Source: Devosia sp. LC5
GTDB taxonomy: Bacteria; Pseudomonadota; Alphaproteobacteria; Rhizobiales; Devosiaceae
Direction of reading: 5' to 3'
Assembly (NCBI RefSeq): GCF_000735585.1
Contig: NZ_JNNO01000047.1
Coordinates: forward strand, 89,261-153,260
Length of the DNA stretch: 64,000 nucleotides
Shown here: positions 17,143 to 25,926 of the stretch, in pieces
Layout: each line of letters begins with the position of its first letter
Position numbering within the stretch: position 1 is the first letter of the stretch
Translations under genes and position numbers: made by a program
The notes under the pieces: model-generated
What the model was told of the DNA's origin: nothing
Seen by the model: the letters and a program-made list of their open reading frames with translations, nothing else
The model's database searches: none

Positions 17143-18761
17143 GGTTTAGTCTCCTGGCCGGCTGCGCCGGGGCCTGCGGCCGCCTTATCGTTGATGCCGG
17201 CCATCATCAGGCCCAGTTCGCCTTCGCTGGCACTGGCGGGATCGGCTTCGCCGACGATGACGCCGTCGAACATGACGATGATGCGGTCGGCCAGCGAGCG
17301 GATTTCGTCGAGTTCGACCGAGACGAGCAGAATGGCCTTGCCCTCGTCGCGCATCTTGATGATTTCATTATGGATGAATTCGATGGCACCGATATCGACG
17401 CCTCTTGTGGGCTGGCCGATGACCAGCACATCGGGATCACGCTCCATCTCGCGGGCCAGCACGATCTTTTGCTGATTGCCGCCGGAGAAGAGCGAGGTCT
17501 TGAGATTAATATTGGCGGGGCGGACATCGAACAGCTTGACGTGTTCGGCGGCGCGCTTCTTGGCGGCGCCGATATCAAGGAAGGGCCCCTGCCCGTAATC
17601 GGAACTGTTCTGGTAGCCCAGAATGGCATTTTCCCATTCGGAGAAATTGGTGACGAGCCCCATGCGCTGGCGATCTTCAGGCACATGGGCAAGACCAGCG
17701 GCGCGGGCGCGGGCGGCGCCGTCATCGCCCTTGAGCGAGAGGGCATCGCCGTTGAGGATGACATTGCCGGACGCCTGGTCGCGCATGCCGGAAACGGCTT
17801 CGAGCAGTTCGGATTGGCCATTGCCGGAGACACCGGCAATGCCGACGATTTCGCCGGCACGGACGGCAAAGCTCACATCCTTGACCCGGGTAATGCCCAT
17901 ATCGTCCTTGACGACCAGGTTCTGCACTTCGAGCAGCGTCTTGCCCGGCTTGGCCTGGTCCTTTTCGACGCGCAGCAGCACGCGGCGGCCGACCATGAGT
18001 TCGGCCAATTGCTCGGGGCTGGTTTCGCTCGTCCTTACGGTGGCGACCATCTGGCCCTGGCGCATGACCGAGACACTATCGGTAATGGCCATGATCTCGC
18101 GCAGCTTGTGGGTGATCAGGATCACCGTCTTGCCCTGCTCGCGCAGGGTGCGCAGCACGCGGAACAGATCGTCGGCTTCCTTGGGGGTGAGCACGCCCGT
18201 GGGCTCATCCAGGATCAGCGTTTCGGCGCCGCGATAGAGGGCTTTGAGGATTTCGACGCGCTGCTGCTGGCCCACCGAGATATCCTCGATGATGGCGTCG
18301 GGATCGACCTCGAGGTCGTATTCATGCTCCAGCCGGTCCAGCTCCTTGCGGGCGCGATCCAGGCTTGGCTTGAGGAAGCCGGAATCTTCGGCACCGAGCA
18401 CGATGTTTTCCAGCACGGAGAAATTGTCGACCAGCATGAAATGCTGGTGCACCATGCCGATGCCCAGTGACAGCGCATGGCTGGAATCGGTGATGGACTG
18501 CACTTGGCCGTTGACGCGGATGGTGCCGCTATCGGCGGTGTAGAAGCCATAGAGGATGGACATCAGCGTGGACTTGCCGGCGCCATTCTCGCCCACAATG
18601 CCGTGGATGGTGCCGCGGGCGATGGATAGATCGATGTCCTTATTGGCGTGAACCGCGCCAAATCGCTTGTTGATCTGCTCAAGCTCGATCGCCCAGCCAT
18701 TGGCCGGCGCCGATGCAGCGGCCGTTTCCGGCCGCTGCGGGTTCATGTGATCACCACTCAT
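17139..18761 (-). CDS. Nucleoside ABC transporter ATP-binding protein (two ABC domains)
   Basis: 540 aa if started at ATG 18761; ATG 18746 (MNPQRPETAA) is equally possible, with GGATGAG upstream. Two fused nucleotide-binding domains as in the NupO/YufO and RbsA/MglA classes. Domain 1: Walker A 'GENGAGKST', signature 'ISVGQQQRVEIL', Walker B 'LILDEPTGVL'. Domain 2: degenerate Walker A 'GVSGNGQSE' and signature 'FSGGNQQKIVLA', Walker B-like 'VLVIGQPTRGVD'. Only the first site is likely to hydrolyse ATP efficiently, as is common in this class. Confidence 0.95.
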   Translation of the reverse strand: MSGDHMNPQRPETAAASAPANGWAIELEQINKRFGAVHANKDIDLSIARGTIHGIVGENGAGKSTLMSILYGFYTADSGTIRVNGQVQSITDSSHALSLGIGMVHQHFMLVDNFSVLENIVLGAEDSGFLKPSLDRARKELDRLEHEYDLEVDPDAIIEDISVGQQQRVEILKALYRGAETLILDEPTGVLTPKEADDLFRVLRTLREQGKTVILITHKLREIMAITDSVSVMRQGQMVATVRTSETSPEQLAELMVGRRVLLRVEKDQAKPGKTLLEVQNLVVKDDMGITRVKDVSFAVRAGEIVGIAGVSGNGQSELLEAVSGMRDQASGNVILNGDALSLKGDDGAARARAAGLAHVPEDRQRMGLVTNFSEWENAILGYQNSSDYGQGPFLDIGAAKKRAAEHVKLFDVRPANINLKTSLFSGGNQQKIVLAREMERDPDVLVIGQPTRGVDIGAIEFIHNEIIKMRDEGKAILLVSVELDEIRSLADRIIVMFDGVIVGEADPASASEGELGLMMAGINDKAAAGPGAAGQETKP

Positions 18762-18771
18762 CCAGCTTGGC

Positions 18772-19776
18772 TTAGAGCGGGCAGGTCGAGTCGGTGGTGT
18801 AGTCGTGGACCGCGATCTCGCCGGCGATGATCTTGGCCTTGTAGTCCTCGGCGGCGGCGATCATTTCGGGGGTCAGCAGGGCCTCATTGTTGTCATCGAC
18901 GGCGTAGCCGACACCGTCTTCGGCCAGGCCCATAATGGTCAGGCCGGGCTTGAAGGTGGCATCGTCAGCCGCTTCGGTCAGAGCGGTCTTGACCGCGACG
19001 TCGACGCGCTTGACCATGGAGGTCAGCACCGAGCCGGGCTGCAGATAGTTCTGGTTGCTGTCAACGCCGATGGAGAACTTGCCGGCATCCTTCATTGCCT
19101 GCAGCACGCCCAGACCCGAACCGCCGGCGGCGGCGAAGATCACGTCGGCGCCGGCATCAACGCCTGCCTTGGCCAATTCACCGGCCGTGACCGGGTCGTT
19201 CCAGGCGGCGGGAGTGGTGCCGGTGTAGTTTTCGATCAGCTTGATATCGGGATTGGCAGCCTTGGCGCCCTGGGCGTAGCCGCAATAGAACTTGTGAATC
19301 AGGGGGACGTCCATGCCGCCGATAAAGCCGACAGTGCCGGTTTCCGACTTGAGGGCCGCGAGAACGCCGACCAGGTACGAGCCGGTATGTTCGTCAAAAA
19401 TGATCGACTGCACATTGGGTGCGTCCACGACGGTGTCGATCACGACGAAATTGGTGTCCGGGAATTCGGTGGCAACGGCGGTGAGCGCTGCGGTCCAGGA
19501 GAAGCCGGCCATGACGATCGGGTTGGCACCCTGGCCAGCAAAACGGCGCAGGGCCTGTTCGCGCTGGGCGTCGTTCTGCAATTCCAGATCGAGGAAGGAG
19601 CCACCGGTTTCGGCCTTCCAGGCCTCGGCGCCATTATAGGCGGCTTCGTTGAACGACTTGTCGAACTTGCCGCCCAGATCGTAGATCACGGCCGGATCGG
19701 CGAGCGCCACCCCGGTCAGCATGGCGCTCAGCGCGACACCGCCTGCGAGGGCCTTGGTGAACATGTTGAATTTCAT
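18772..19776 (-). CDS. BMP family nucleoside-binding protein of ABC transporter
   Basis: 334 aa from ATG 19776, with a good GGGAGA ribosome binding site 6-7 bases upstream. Signal peptide MKFNMFTKALAGGVALSAML...ALA; no lipobox Cys, so it is a free periplasmic protein. The mature part has the BMP/PnrA pattern 'YDLGGKFDKSFNEAAYNGAE', 'ANPIVMAGFSW', 'GFIGGMDVPLIHKF' and 'GVDSNQNYL'. BMP proteins of this type bind purine or pyrimidine nucleosides. First gene of the uptake and salvage block; a RutR-like sequence lies 119 bases upstream. Confidence 0.94.
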   Translation of the reverse strand: MKFNMFTKALAGGVALSAMLTGVALADPAVIYDLGGKFDKSFNEAAYNGAEAWKAETGGSFLDLELQNDAQREQALRRFAGQGANPIVMAGFSWTAALTAVATEFPDTNFVVIDTVVDAPNVQSIIFDEHTGSYLVGVLAALKSETGTVGFIGGMDVPLIHKFYCGYAQGAKAANPDIKLIENYTGTTPAAWNDPVTAGELAKAGVDAGADVIFAAAGGSGLGVLQAMKDAGKFSIGVDSNQNYLQPGSVLTSMVKRVDVAVKTALTEAADDATFKPGLTIMGLAEDGVGYAVDDNNEALLTPEMIAAAEDYKAKIIAGEIAVHDYTTDSTCPL

Positions 19777-19894
19777 GAATAGTCTCCCTGTCTCGCACAT
19801 GAGCGAAGGCGCTTGCAGCCAACGGACAATCCCTGTGCGCTAAAAGGGATACAATCGTGCAAATGGCCTGCCCGCAAGAGGGAAAAAGGCAATT

Positions 19895-19910
19895 TTTTCC
19901 GAATGGTCAA
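19895..19910 (-). promoter_or_regulatory. RutR-like operator candidate upstream of nucleoside uptake/salvage operon
   Basis: Read on the minus strand the sequence is TTGACCATTCGGAAAA. It differs at two positions from the site beside rutR (58401-58416) and shares the TTGACCA core with the one before preT. It lies 119 bases upstream of the BMP start codon, in the same orientation. The E. coli RutR box is TTGACCAnnTGGTCAA. Binding is inferred. Confidence 0.5.
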
Positions 19911-19974
19911 AATTTGGGCGCATAGTCCACAGGCAAGGCGGCGTGGGCGTTTGCGCCTTGTGCGGGGCGATGCG

Positions 19975-20097
19975 CTAGCCCGGGTTCAGCAGGGAAGCGA
20001 ACAGGTCGGCCAGATTGAGATCGGCATAAAGCACTGCCAGGACGGCAAGCGCGGCGATGGCGAACAGAGCAAGCGTATCTCGGGTGCGGGCGGTCAT
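19975..20097 (-). CDS. Small single-pass membrane protein, 40 aa (hypothetical)
   Basis: A 40-codon frame from ATG 20097 to TAG. It starts with a basic stretch (MTARTRDT), then a continuous hydrophobic helix (LALFAIAALAVLAVLY, about residues 9-24) and a short amphipathic tail (ADLNLADLFASLLNPG). Codon choice (GCC, CTG, CTT) resembles neighbours. No strong ribosome binding site: upstream is GGCCAAATTGTAACC. It stands alone between the BMP gene and the CoxG-like gene. Function unknown. Confidence 0.5.
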   Translation of the reverse strand: MTARTRDTLALFAIAALAVLAVLYADLNLADLFASLLNPG

Positions 20098-20207
20098 GGT
20101 TACAATTTGGCCGGTATTTGCGGGGCGTTGTTAATGCCTCAGTAACCCGGAAACGCAGTGCCGATTGTGATGGTTTTGCGGCAGAGCTTGGCGTGGTTAG
20201 GGATGGG

Positions 20208-20681
20208 TTAAGGCGCCCATTCCAGCGGCAGCGGGGTGACCTTGGCGCCCATGGCGGTGCCGAAACGTTCGAAGAAGCCGTCAATGACCTTCTGGGCGGA
20301 ATTGCCGATAATGGCTTTGCCCAGGTTCATGATCTGGCCGGAAGCGCCGCCCTGGGCGGAAAAGAGCAGATCGGTTTGTTCACCGGCATCGCTGAGTACG
20401 ATGTCGGCCGCCCCTTCGGCCAGACCCAGCAGACCGCCCTTACCCTTGCCGGCCAGCGTATAGCTTTTGGAGGGCATGATGTTGGACAGGGTCAACCCGC
20501 CCTTGAACACGGGATGGATGACGCCGAGATTGACCTTGATCTCGAGGTCGAGGGTTTTTTCGCTCGACCATTCTATTCTGTGGCAGCCGGGAATGGCGGC
20601 CTTGAGCATGGCAGTATCGTTGAGCGCCTCCCAGACTTCTTGCCGTGGCGCGGCGATGATATAGTGGCCGCCAAAATCCAT
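20208..20681 (-). CDS. CoxG/SRPBCC family protein (carbon monoxide dehydrogenase subunit G-like)
   Basis: 157 aa from ATG 20681 (MDFGGHYIIAAPRQEVWEAL). CoxG-type pattern: 'VWEALNDTAMLKAAIPGC', then 'VNLGVIHPVFKGGLTLSNI' and a C-terminal 'LGKAIIGNSAQKVIDGFFERF' helix, as in the SRPBCC lipid/cofactor-binding fold. CoxG helps mature the Mo-CO dehydrogenase, but no cox structural genes are nearby. Stand-alone copies are common, so the actual role is open. Confidence 0.85.
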   Translation of the reverse strand: MDFGGHYIIAAPRQEVWEALNDTAMLKAAIPGCHRIEWSSEKTLDLEIKVNLGVIHPVFKGGLTLSNIMPSKSYTLAGKGKGGLLGLAEGAADIVLSDAGEQTDLLFSAQGGASGQIMNLGKAIIGNSAQKVIDGFFERFGTAMGAKVTPLPLEWAP

Positions 20682-20920
20682 TATCCCGCTCCCGCCGGAG
20701 GGCACGAGCCGGCCGCCCCATTGTGGCCTGAATGCCCATAGAAACAAATACTTGCCAGCATGGTGGCCCCGCTATTTGACGTGCGGCTTTTTCGCACCAA
20801 TATGGCCTAAATAGTTGTGTCGCAGATATGTGGCAATTGTCATCCTGCGGCGCAGGGTCAATCTATGGCCCTGAAGGCACGCATTCCGCCGCATCGGCGT
20901 CAGATCACGGGGAGCAAAAC

Positions 20921-22129
20921 ATGGCCAACGAAGTCACATCAGCACCAGCAGCCACGCTTGCAGAGAAGCCGCTGCAGTATCTGGATAAAGCGGTCAGCGC
21001 GATCCGCGACCTGGGCATCTGGCCCGAACAGCAGGGCGAACAGCCGATCACGGGCCTGCTCAGCCAGATCACCGAATTGGATGAAACCCGCGTGGTGCTG
21101 ATCGGCCGCACGCTGAGCCAGGCGAGCGCCTTCAACGAAGTGGTGCGCGAGCAGATCGCCGCCATGAAGATCGGCGAGCGCTATGAAGAGATCACCAAGG
21201 GGTTCGATTCCATCCGCGACGATGCCAAGGGCATGGTCGACCAATTGGCGGACAATAAAATCGATCTGCTGGAGCGCGCCTCCAATGTGTGGATGAAGGT
21301 CAGCCGCGGCGATATCGCCCAGCGCTTCAACAAGATCCGCGACATTTACCTCGATGTCACCAAGGACACCAAGGACCAGATCGACCGCGAGCAGACCATT
21401 CTCGAGGCCTATCGCGATTTCCGCGGTGCGCTGAAACAGTCCGAAGTGATGGCGCTCGAAGTGCTGGGCACCGCCGAAAAGCGGCTGGAAGAGAAGAAGA
21501 ACATTTTGCAGACGGCCTCTTCGGCAGTTGCGGCTTATGCTGGTACGGCCCCGGCCGATCGTGCCCGCCTCGAAATGGATCGCGACGAAAAGCTGCGCGA
21601 CATGCAGAACGAGGAAAAGCGCTACCAGATCGCCAAGGACCTCTCGGACAATCTGACCATTTCCTACAATACGTCGGAAGTGGTGATGGCGCGGCTGATG
21701 CAGACCACCAATGCCAAGGAGCGCGTCTATCAGCAGTCGATCAGCTTCTTCTCGACCAATGAGACAGTGCTGACCGCGCTTTCGGCCTCGTTCACCGGCA
21801 TGTTCGGGCTGCATGAATCGACCGAAACGCTCAACGCGATGAAGGAGGGGATGAGCAAGAGCCTCGAAACCCTTTCCGAGATCGGCGACAAGGTGCAGGA
21901 AGAAGCCGTCAAGGCCGGCTATGGCCCCACAGTGCGCGCCGACGCAGTCAAGAAGCTGGTGGATTCGGTGGTCAATTTCCAGGAAAAGAGCCGCACCATC
22001 ATCAACGAAATGCGGATCGCCTCGACCAAGAATTCGGCCGAAATCCGCGATGCGGTGGAAGATGGCAAGCGGCGCCTGGCGGCTTTGGCTGCCGATGGCA
22101 ATGCCTTGCTGCTCGAAACCAAGAACTGA
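20921..22129 (+). CDS. TelA-like coiled-coil protein, first gene of an uncharacterised operon
   Basis: 402 aa from ATG 20921, with GGGGAG 6 bases upstream. No signal peptide or membrane segment; predominantly helical with heptad-like stretches at about 90-260 and 330-400. The C-terminal half resembles the helical architecture of toxic-anion-resistance TelA proteins: a 'SFFSTNETVLTALSASFTGM' helix, then 'HESTETLNAMKEGMSKSLET' and 'VQEEAVKAGYGPTVRADAVK', which parallel TelA's pattern of a V/A-rich helix, an 'N-E-T-x-x-L' helix and an 'IQ-x-x-A-x-x-P-x-I' segment. This likeness is from memory of the family and is distant. Followed after 32 bases by the DUF6384-type gene and then the Gly-rich gene, all co-directional. 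Confidence 0.7.
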   Translation: MANEVTSAPAATLAEKPLQYLDKAVSAIRDLGIWPEQQGEQPITGLLSQITELDETRVVLIGRTLSQASAFNEVVREQIAAMKIGERYEEITKGFDSIRDDAKGMVDQLADNKIDLLERASNVWMKVSRGDIAQRFNKIRDIYLDVTKDTKDQIDREQTILEAYRDFRGALKQSEVMALEVLGTAEKRLEEKKNILQTASSAVAAYAGTAPADRARLEMDRDEKLRDMQNEEKRYQIAKDLSDNLTISYNTSEVVMARLMQTTNAKERVYQQSISFFSTNETVLTALSASFTGMFGLHESTETLNAMKEGMSKSLETLSEIGDKVQEEAVKAGYGPTVRADAVKKLVDSVVNFQEKSRTIINEMRIASTKNSAEIRDAVEDGKRRLAALAADGNALLLETKN

Positions 22130-22161
22130 TGCGGGGCCTGCCCCATAGGTGAGCTCAAGCC

Positions 22162-23100
22162 ATGAGTGACGTGACAGCGAAGCCCGCTGCGCCCCTCGAT
22201 GAAGTGATGCTGGCGATGGATGTGGTGGATACACTGCGCCATCGCCAGGATCTGGCCACGCGCGAACTCGACGGGATTTCCCGTGAGGCGCAGCTCATCG
22301 ACAAGCTGCGGGATATCTATCACCAGCAGGGCATCGAAGTGCCCGACCATATCCTCAAGGAAGGCGTGGCGGCGCTGGCGGAAAGCCGGTTCGTTTATGA
22401 TCCGCCCAAGCCGGGCTTTGGCACGACGCTGGCGCGGCTCTATGTGAGCCGCAAGCGCTGGGGCAAGCCGGCCATGGCCGTGCTGCTCGCCTTGGTGGTG
22501 CTGGGCATCGGCTATTTCGGCGTGTGGCGGCCCTATCAGGCGGGGCAGGCCGAGCAGGCACGGGTGGAACTGGCCGAGGGCCTGCCGGCGCAGATGGATG
22601 GGCTCTACCAGACGATTTTCGAAGAGACCAAGGTGCAGACGGCCGTGGTGCAGGCTGAAGCCATCCGCAGCCGCGGCAAGGCCTTTGCCGCCGAGGCGAA
22701 CCGCGCCGGCGCCGAGCAGGCGGTAGCCGACCTGACGGCATTGCGCGATACGCTGCGCCAGCAATATACGCTGCGCATCGTCAACCGCGCCGATGTGCAA
22801 TCGGGATTCTGGACGACGCCTGAAGTCAATATCGACGCGACCAACTATTATGTCGTGGTGGAGGCGGTCGACCCGTCCGGCAATGTCCTGTCGCTGCCAA
22901 TCCTCAACGAAGAGAACGGGCAGACCGAGACGGTCAATATCTGGGGCGTGCGGGTGCCTGAAGTGGTTTACAACGCGGTGGCCGCCGACAAGCGCGACGA
23001 CGGTATCATCCAGGCCAATGAAGTGGGCCGTAAGGCCGATGGTTTTCTCGAGGTGGAATATAACATGCCCGTTCTTGGCGGCGCGGTGACCCGGTGGTGA
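22162..23100 (+). CDS. DUF6384-type membrane protein, second gene of the operon
   Basis: 312 aa. N-terminal cytoplasmic part (1-100) is helical ('LDEVMLAMDVVDTLRHRQDLA', 'QLIDKLRDIYHQQGIEVPDHI', a SHOCT-like short helical bundle). A single transmembrane segment at about 103-122 (KPAMAVLLALVVLGIGYFGV) is followed by a coiled coil (125-200) and a C-terminal beta domain (about 205-312: 'NYYVVVEAVDPSGNVLSLPI', ending 'MPVLGGAVTRW'). The pattern matches what I recall as DUF6384. Four bases separate its stop from the next start, so translation is probably coupled. Function unknown. Confidence 0.75.
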   Translation: MSDVTAKPAAPLDEVMLAMDVVDTLRHRQDLATRELDGISREAQLIDKLRDIYHQQGIEVPDHILKEGVAALAESRFVYDPPKPGFGTTLARLYVSRKRWGKPAMAVLLALVVLGIGYFGVWRPYQAGQAEQARVELAEGLPAQMDGLYQTIFEETKVQTAVVQAEAIRSRGKAFAAEANRAGAEQAVADLTALRDTLRQQYTLRIVNRADVQSGFWTTPEVNIDATNYYVVVEAVDPSGNVLSLPILNEENGQTETVNIWGVRVPEVVYNAVAADKRDDGIIQANEVGRKADGFLEVEYNMPVLGGAVTRW

Positions 23101-23104
23101 CGCA

Positions 23105-24652
23105 ATGAGCCTGCGCGGACCCGAAGCCCTGGCCTCGCTGGACGAAGCCATGCGCGACATTCGTCGCGAAGAGGACGAAATTTCCAAGCGGCTGGCCCGA
23201 TCGGGCGAGCGCGTGGGCAAGATCCGCGAGAATGAGGCCGAATTGTTCCGCCAATTGGCGCAGCTGCGGCTGGATCCTTCTGTCCAGGGCGAGTTGGACG
23301 GACGGATTTCGGCGGCCGAAGCCAAGGCCCGCGACATGCTCAAGGCGCATGCGCAGGATTTGAGCAAGGCCGAGCAGGCGGCGGCCGATATCGATGCGGC
23401 TTTGGCCAGGCTGACCGGCGAGCGTGCGGCCGCGCTCAAGGAATTGGAAGGGCACCAGGCCGAGCTCAAGGCGCTGGGCGACAAACTATCGGCCACCATT
23501 GCGCAGGAGCCGGCCTTTGCTGCCAAACGGCAAGCGGCGCAGGAATTGGCCGATATTGCCAACCAATCCATGCGCAAGACCGAGCAGGCCGAGGCCGACC
23601 GCGAAGACAAGGGCAAGCCTTATCGCGACGATCCGCTGTTCATGTATCTGTGGGAAGCGGGCTACGGCACGTCCAACTATCGGGCCAATAATCTGATCCG
23701 CTATTTCGATGGGCTGGTGGCGGGCATTGCCGGCTTTGCCAAGGCGCGGCCCAATTTTGCCATGCTGAACGAAATCCCGCTGCGGCTGCGCGAACATGCC
23801 GAGCGGCAGATCGAAAGCGCCAAGGCGGCTGAGGCCGAACTGGAAGCGATGGAAACCGCAGCCATCGACGCGGCGGGCGGCAAGCCGATCCGGGCGGCTT
23901 TGGCCAGCGTGCAGGAGCGGATCGACGCCATCGACGCTGAAATCGTGGCCACCGAAGACCAGCGCGACCAGACTACGCAGGCGCTGGGCGTATTGGCGGA
24001 AGGTAATAACCCGGCCTTTGAAAGTGCCCTGGCCGAATTGGCCAATGCACTGGCGCGCGAGGATATCCAGACGCTGCTGGCCGAGGCGCGGCGGACGCGG
24101 ACCGGGCAGGACGATACCATCGTCGCCCAGATCGACGATGCGCGTGCCCGGGCCAAGGACGAGGAAGACGAGACGCGCGACCAGAAGGAGCGGCTCAAGA
24201 CGCTGGCGGCGCGGCGGCGGGAACTGGAAGATATCCAGTGGGAATTCAAGAAGCAGCGGTTCGATGATCCGCGCTCCAGCTTCCGCGAGGACCGGCTGGT
24301 GGGCGACCTGCTCAACGATTTCCTGCGTGGCGGCATTTCGGCGGCGTCCTATTGGGACCAGTGGCGGCGCAGCCAGAACTGGAGCAGCTCATCGGAGTGG
24401 GGCGGCGGCGCGGGCCTGCCCAATAATGGCCGGCAACGCTCTAGCACGCCCTGGCCGCAGGGCGGGGGATTCCAATGGCCCGATAGCAGCTTTGGCGGCG
24501 GCAGCAGTAGCGGCAAGAACAAGGGCGGCGGCGGCTTTGGTGGCGGCTGGGGCGGTGGCGCGAGTTCGGGCGGCGGCGGTTTTTCGCGGCCGCGCACCGG
24601 GTCGGTTGGCACGCGCAAGCATGGCGGGTTCAAGACCGGCGGCGGGTTTTAG
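23105..24652 (+). CDS. Coiled-coil protein with Gly-rich tail, third gene of the operon
   Basis: 515 aa. Residues about 15-190 form a long coiled coil rich in Glu/Ala/Lys. A conserved-looking central block follows ('DDPLFMYLWEAGYGTSNYRA', then 'NEIPLRLREHAERQ'), a second coiled coil spans about 240-390, then 'LLNDFLRGGISAASYWDQW', and a tail of about 100 residues made of Gly/Ser/Phe (GGGGFGGGWGGG type) ending GFKTGGGF. Such tails are seen in surface-exposed or phase-separating proteins and in TPM-domain proteins. No signal peptide. Family not recognised beyond its fixed position after the DUF6384-type gene. Confidence 0.75.
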   Translation: MSLRGPEALASLDEAMRDIRREEDEISKRLARSGERVGKIRENEAELFRQLAQLRLDPSVQGELDGRISAAEAKARDMLKAHAQDLSKAEQAAADIDAALARLTGERAAALKELEGHQAELKALGDKLSATIAQEPAFAAKRQAAQELADIANQSMRKTEQAEADREDKGKPYRDDPLFMYLWEAGYGTSNYRANNLIRYFDGLVAGIAGFAKARPNFAMLNEIPLRLREHAERQIESAKAAEAELEAMETAAIDAAGGKPIRAALASVQERIDAIDAEIVATEDQRDQTTQALGVLAEGNNPAFESALAELANALAREDIQTLLAEARRTRTGQDDTIVAQIDDARARAKDEEDETRDQKERLKTLAARRRELEDIQWEFKKQRFDDPRSSFREDRLVGDLLNDFLRGGISAASYWDQWRRSQNWSSSSEWGGGAGLPNNGRQRSSTPWPQGGGFQWPDSSFGGGSSSGKNKGGGGFGGGWGGGASSGGGGFSRPRTGSVGTRKHGGFKTGGGF

Positions 24653-24705
24653 GGCTGGTGCTTGCGGCGCGCCATTCGAGCGTAGCTCTCATGGCCTTCT
24701 CGCCT

Positions 24706-24784
24706 AAAATCGCTCCACTGGAGCGATTTTGCCTGCGGCCGGCTCGAAGCCCTCACCCTGAAATTCTGCTGCACGCAGAATTTC
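24706..24784. repeat. Two perfect hairpins after the three-gene operon
   Basis: Hairpin 1: AAAATCGCTCC (24706-24716) / GGAGCGATTTT (24720-24730), 3-base loop, which can act as a bidirectional terminator because of its flanking A and T tracts. Hairpin 2: GAAATTCTGC (24760-24769) / GCAGAATTTC (24775-24784), 5-base loop. The operon ends at 24652 and the VOC gene on the other strand ends at 24854, so the pair separates convergent units. Confidence 0.8.
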
Positions 24785-24853
24785 TGTCCCTCTCCCTCAA
24801 GTGACGAGGGTTGGCTCGGTGGCTTGCGTATCTCGCGCCCATCCACTCCCCGA

Positions 24854-25252
24854 TCAATTGACCGGCGGGGAGGCCATCAGTTCCCAGACATTGCCTTCGG
24901 TGTCTTCGAAATAGGCGGAATAGCCCCATTCCGATTGGGTGCCGGGGGTGATGACCGAGCCGCCGGCGACCAGGACGCGGTCGAGGATGGCATCGACGGC
25001 TTCGGCGCTGTCGGCCTTGTGGCTGAGTACGAAGCCGGGTGTGCCGGGCACGGCGACATCCTTGCCGGCGGTCTGGGCGATCTGTTCGCGCGAGAACAGC
25101 ACGAAGGAAAAGGCGTCGTCGAAGAAGAAGGCGACGTGATCCTCCCCTGCCCCGATCTGCTCATCGGCAATTTCGAACAGGGCGCGATAGAAGGCGAAGG
25201 CGCGCTCCAGGTCATCGACGCCGATGGTGATGATGGAAATCGACGGCTTCAT
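24854..25252 (-). CDS. VOC family protein (glyoxalase/bleomycin-resistance fold)
   Basis: 132 aa from ATG 25252 (MKPSISIITIGVDDLERAFA). Two beta-alpha-beta-beta-beta halves; 'DLERAFAFYRALF', 'DAFSFVLFSREQ' and 'GYSAYFEDTEGNVWELM' are typical. The N-terminal metal-ligand position is occupied by Thr/Ile rather than His, so a classical glyoxalase I function is unlikely. Stand-alone gene, substrate unknown. Confidence 0.85.
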   Translation of the reverse strand: MKPSISIITIGVDDLERAFAFYRALFEIADEQIGAGEDHVAFFFDDAFSFVLFSREQIAQTAGKDVAVPGTPGFVLSHKADSAEAVDAILDRVLVAGGSVITPGTQSEWGYSAYFEDTEGNVWELMASPPVN

Positions 25253-25315
25253 GGGGCGGCTCCGATTGTTCAGCATGAACGCCCGGCCGAAAGGGGATCG
25301 GCCGGGCGATAGGGA

Positions 25316-25918
25316 TCAGGACTTTGCCAGCAGATTGCGCAGCTTGCCAATGGCGGTGGCGCTGTCCTCGCCATAGGCGATGGTGCCCTGGAACTCGCCC
25401 TTGGTATCGAGCAGGAAGACCGAGGCGGTGTGATCCATGGTGTAGTCATCGCCTTCGAGCGGCACCTTGGCGGCATAGACGCCCCAGGCCTTGACGATCT
25501 TGGCGATTTCTTCCGGGCTGCCGGTGACCCCGGTGATGCGATCGGAGACCCAGCTGACATAGTCGCCGAGGATTTCGGGCGTGTCGCGCTCGGGATCGAC
25601 GGTGACGAAATAGGCCTGCAGGTTTTTACCCTCATCGCCCAGGGCTTCGAACCAGGTGGACATTTCGGCCATGGTGGTGGGGCACACTTCGGGGCAATGG
25701 GTGAAGCCGAAGAACAGTGCCGAAGGATGGCCCTGGAACATGGTCTGATCGACGGGCCGGCCGCGCTGATCGACCAGCGAATAAGTGCCCCCGCCAAAGC
25801 CGGCCGAGGCGGTGGCGGCGGAGCCGGGCTGGCGCAGCAGGAAGGTGGCGCCGGCCAGAATGACGGCCATGACGGCGATGCCAGCCCAGAGCCAGATGCG
25901 GATGGTTTTAAGGGTCAT
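25316..25918 (-). CDS. SCO1/SenC family copper chaperone for cytochrome oxidase
   Basis: 200 aa from ATG 25918 with TGAGG upstream. N-terminal membrane anchor at about residues 6-26, then a thioredoxin-like domain with the copper-binding CxxxC in 'GFTHCPEVCPTTMAEM' and the distal His in 'YTMDHTASVFLLD'. Delivers copper to the CuA site of cytochrome c oxidase. Follows the PCu(A)C gene after 8 bases and is co-transcribed with it. Confidence 0.94.
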   Translation of the reverse strand: MTLKTIRIWLWAGIAVMAVILAGATFLLRQPGSAATASAGFGGGTYSLVDQRGRPVDQTMFQGHPSALFFGFTHCPEVCPTTMAEMSTWFEALGDEGKNLQAYFVTVDPERDTPEILGDYVSWVSDRITGVTGSPEEIAKIVKAWGVYAAKVPLEGDDYTMDHTASVFLLDTKGEFQGTIAYGEDSATAIGKLRNLLAKS

Positions 25919-25926
25919 GATGAACC

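Noticed and set aside
21919..23616. 565-codon minus-strand open frame across the second and third genes of the 20.9-24.7 kb operon
   Set aside because: Composition is typical of antisense of GCC/CTG-rich coding DNA (Ser/Arg/His-rich), and the plus-strand genes have ribosome binding sites, a TM segment and coherent domains.
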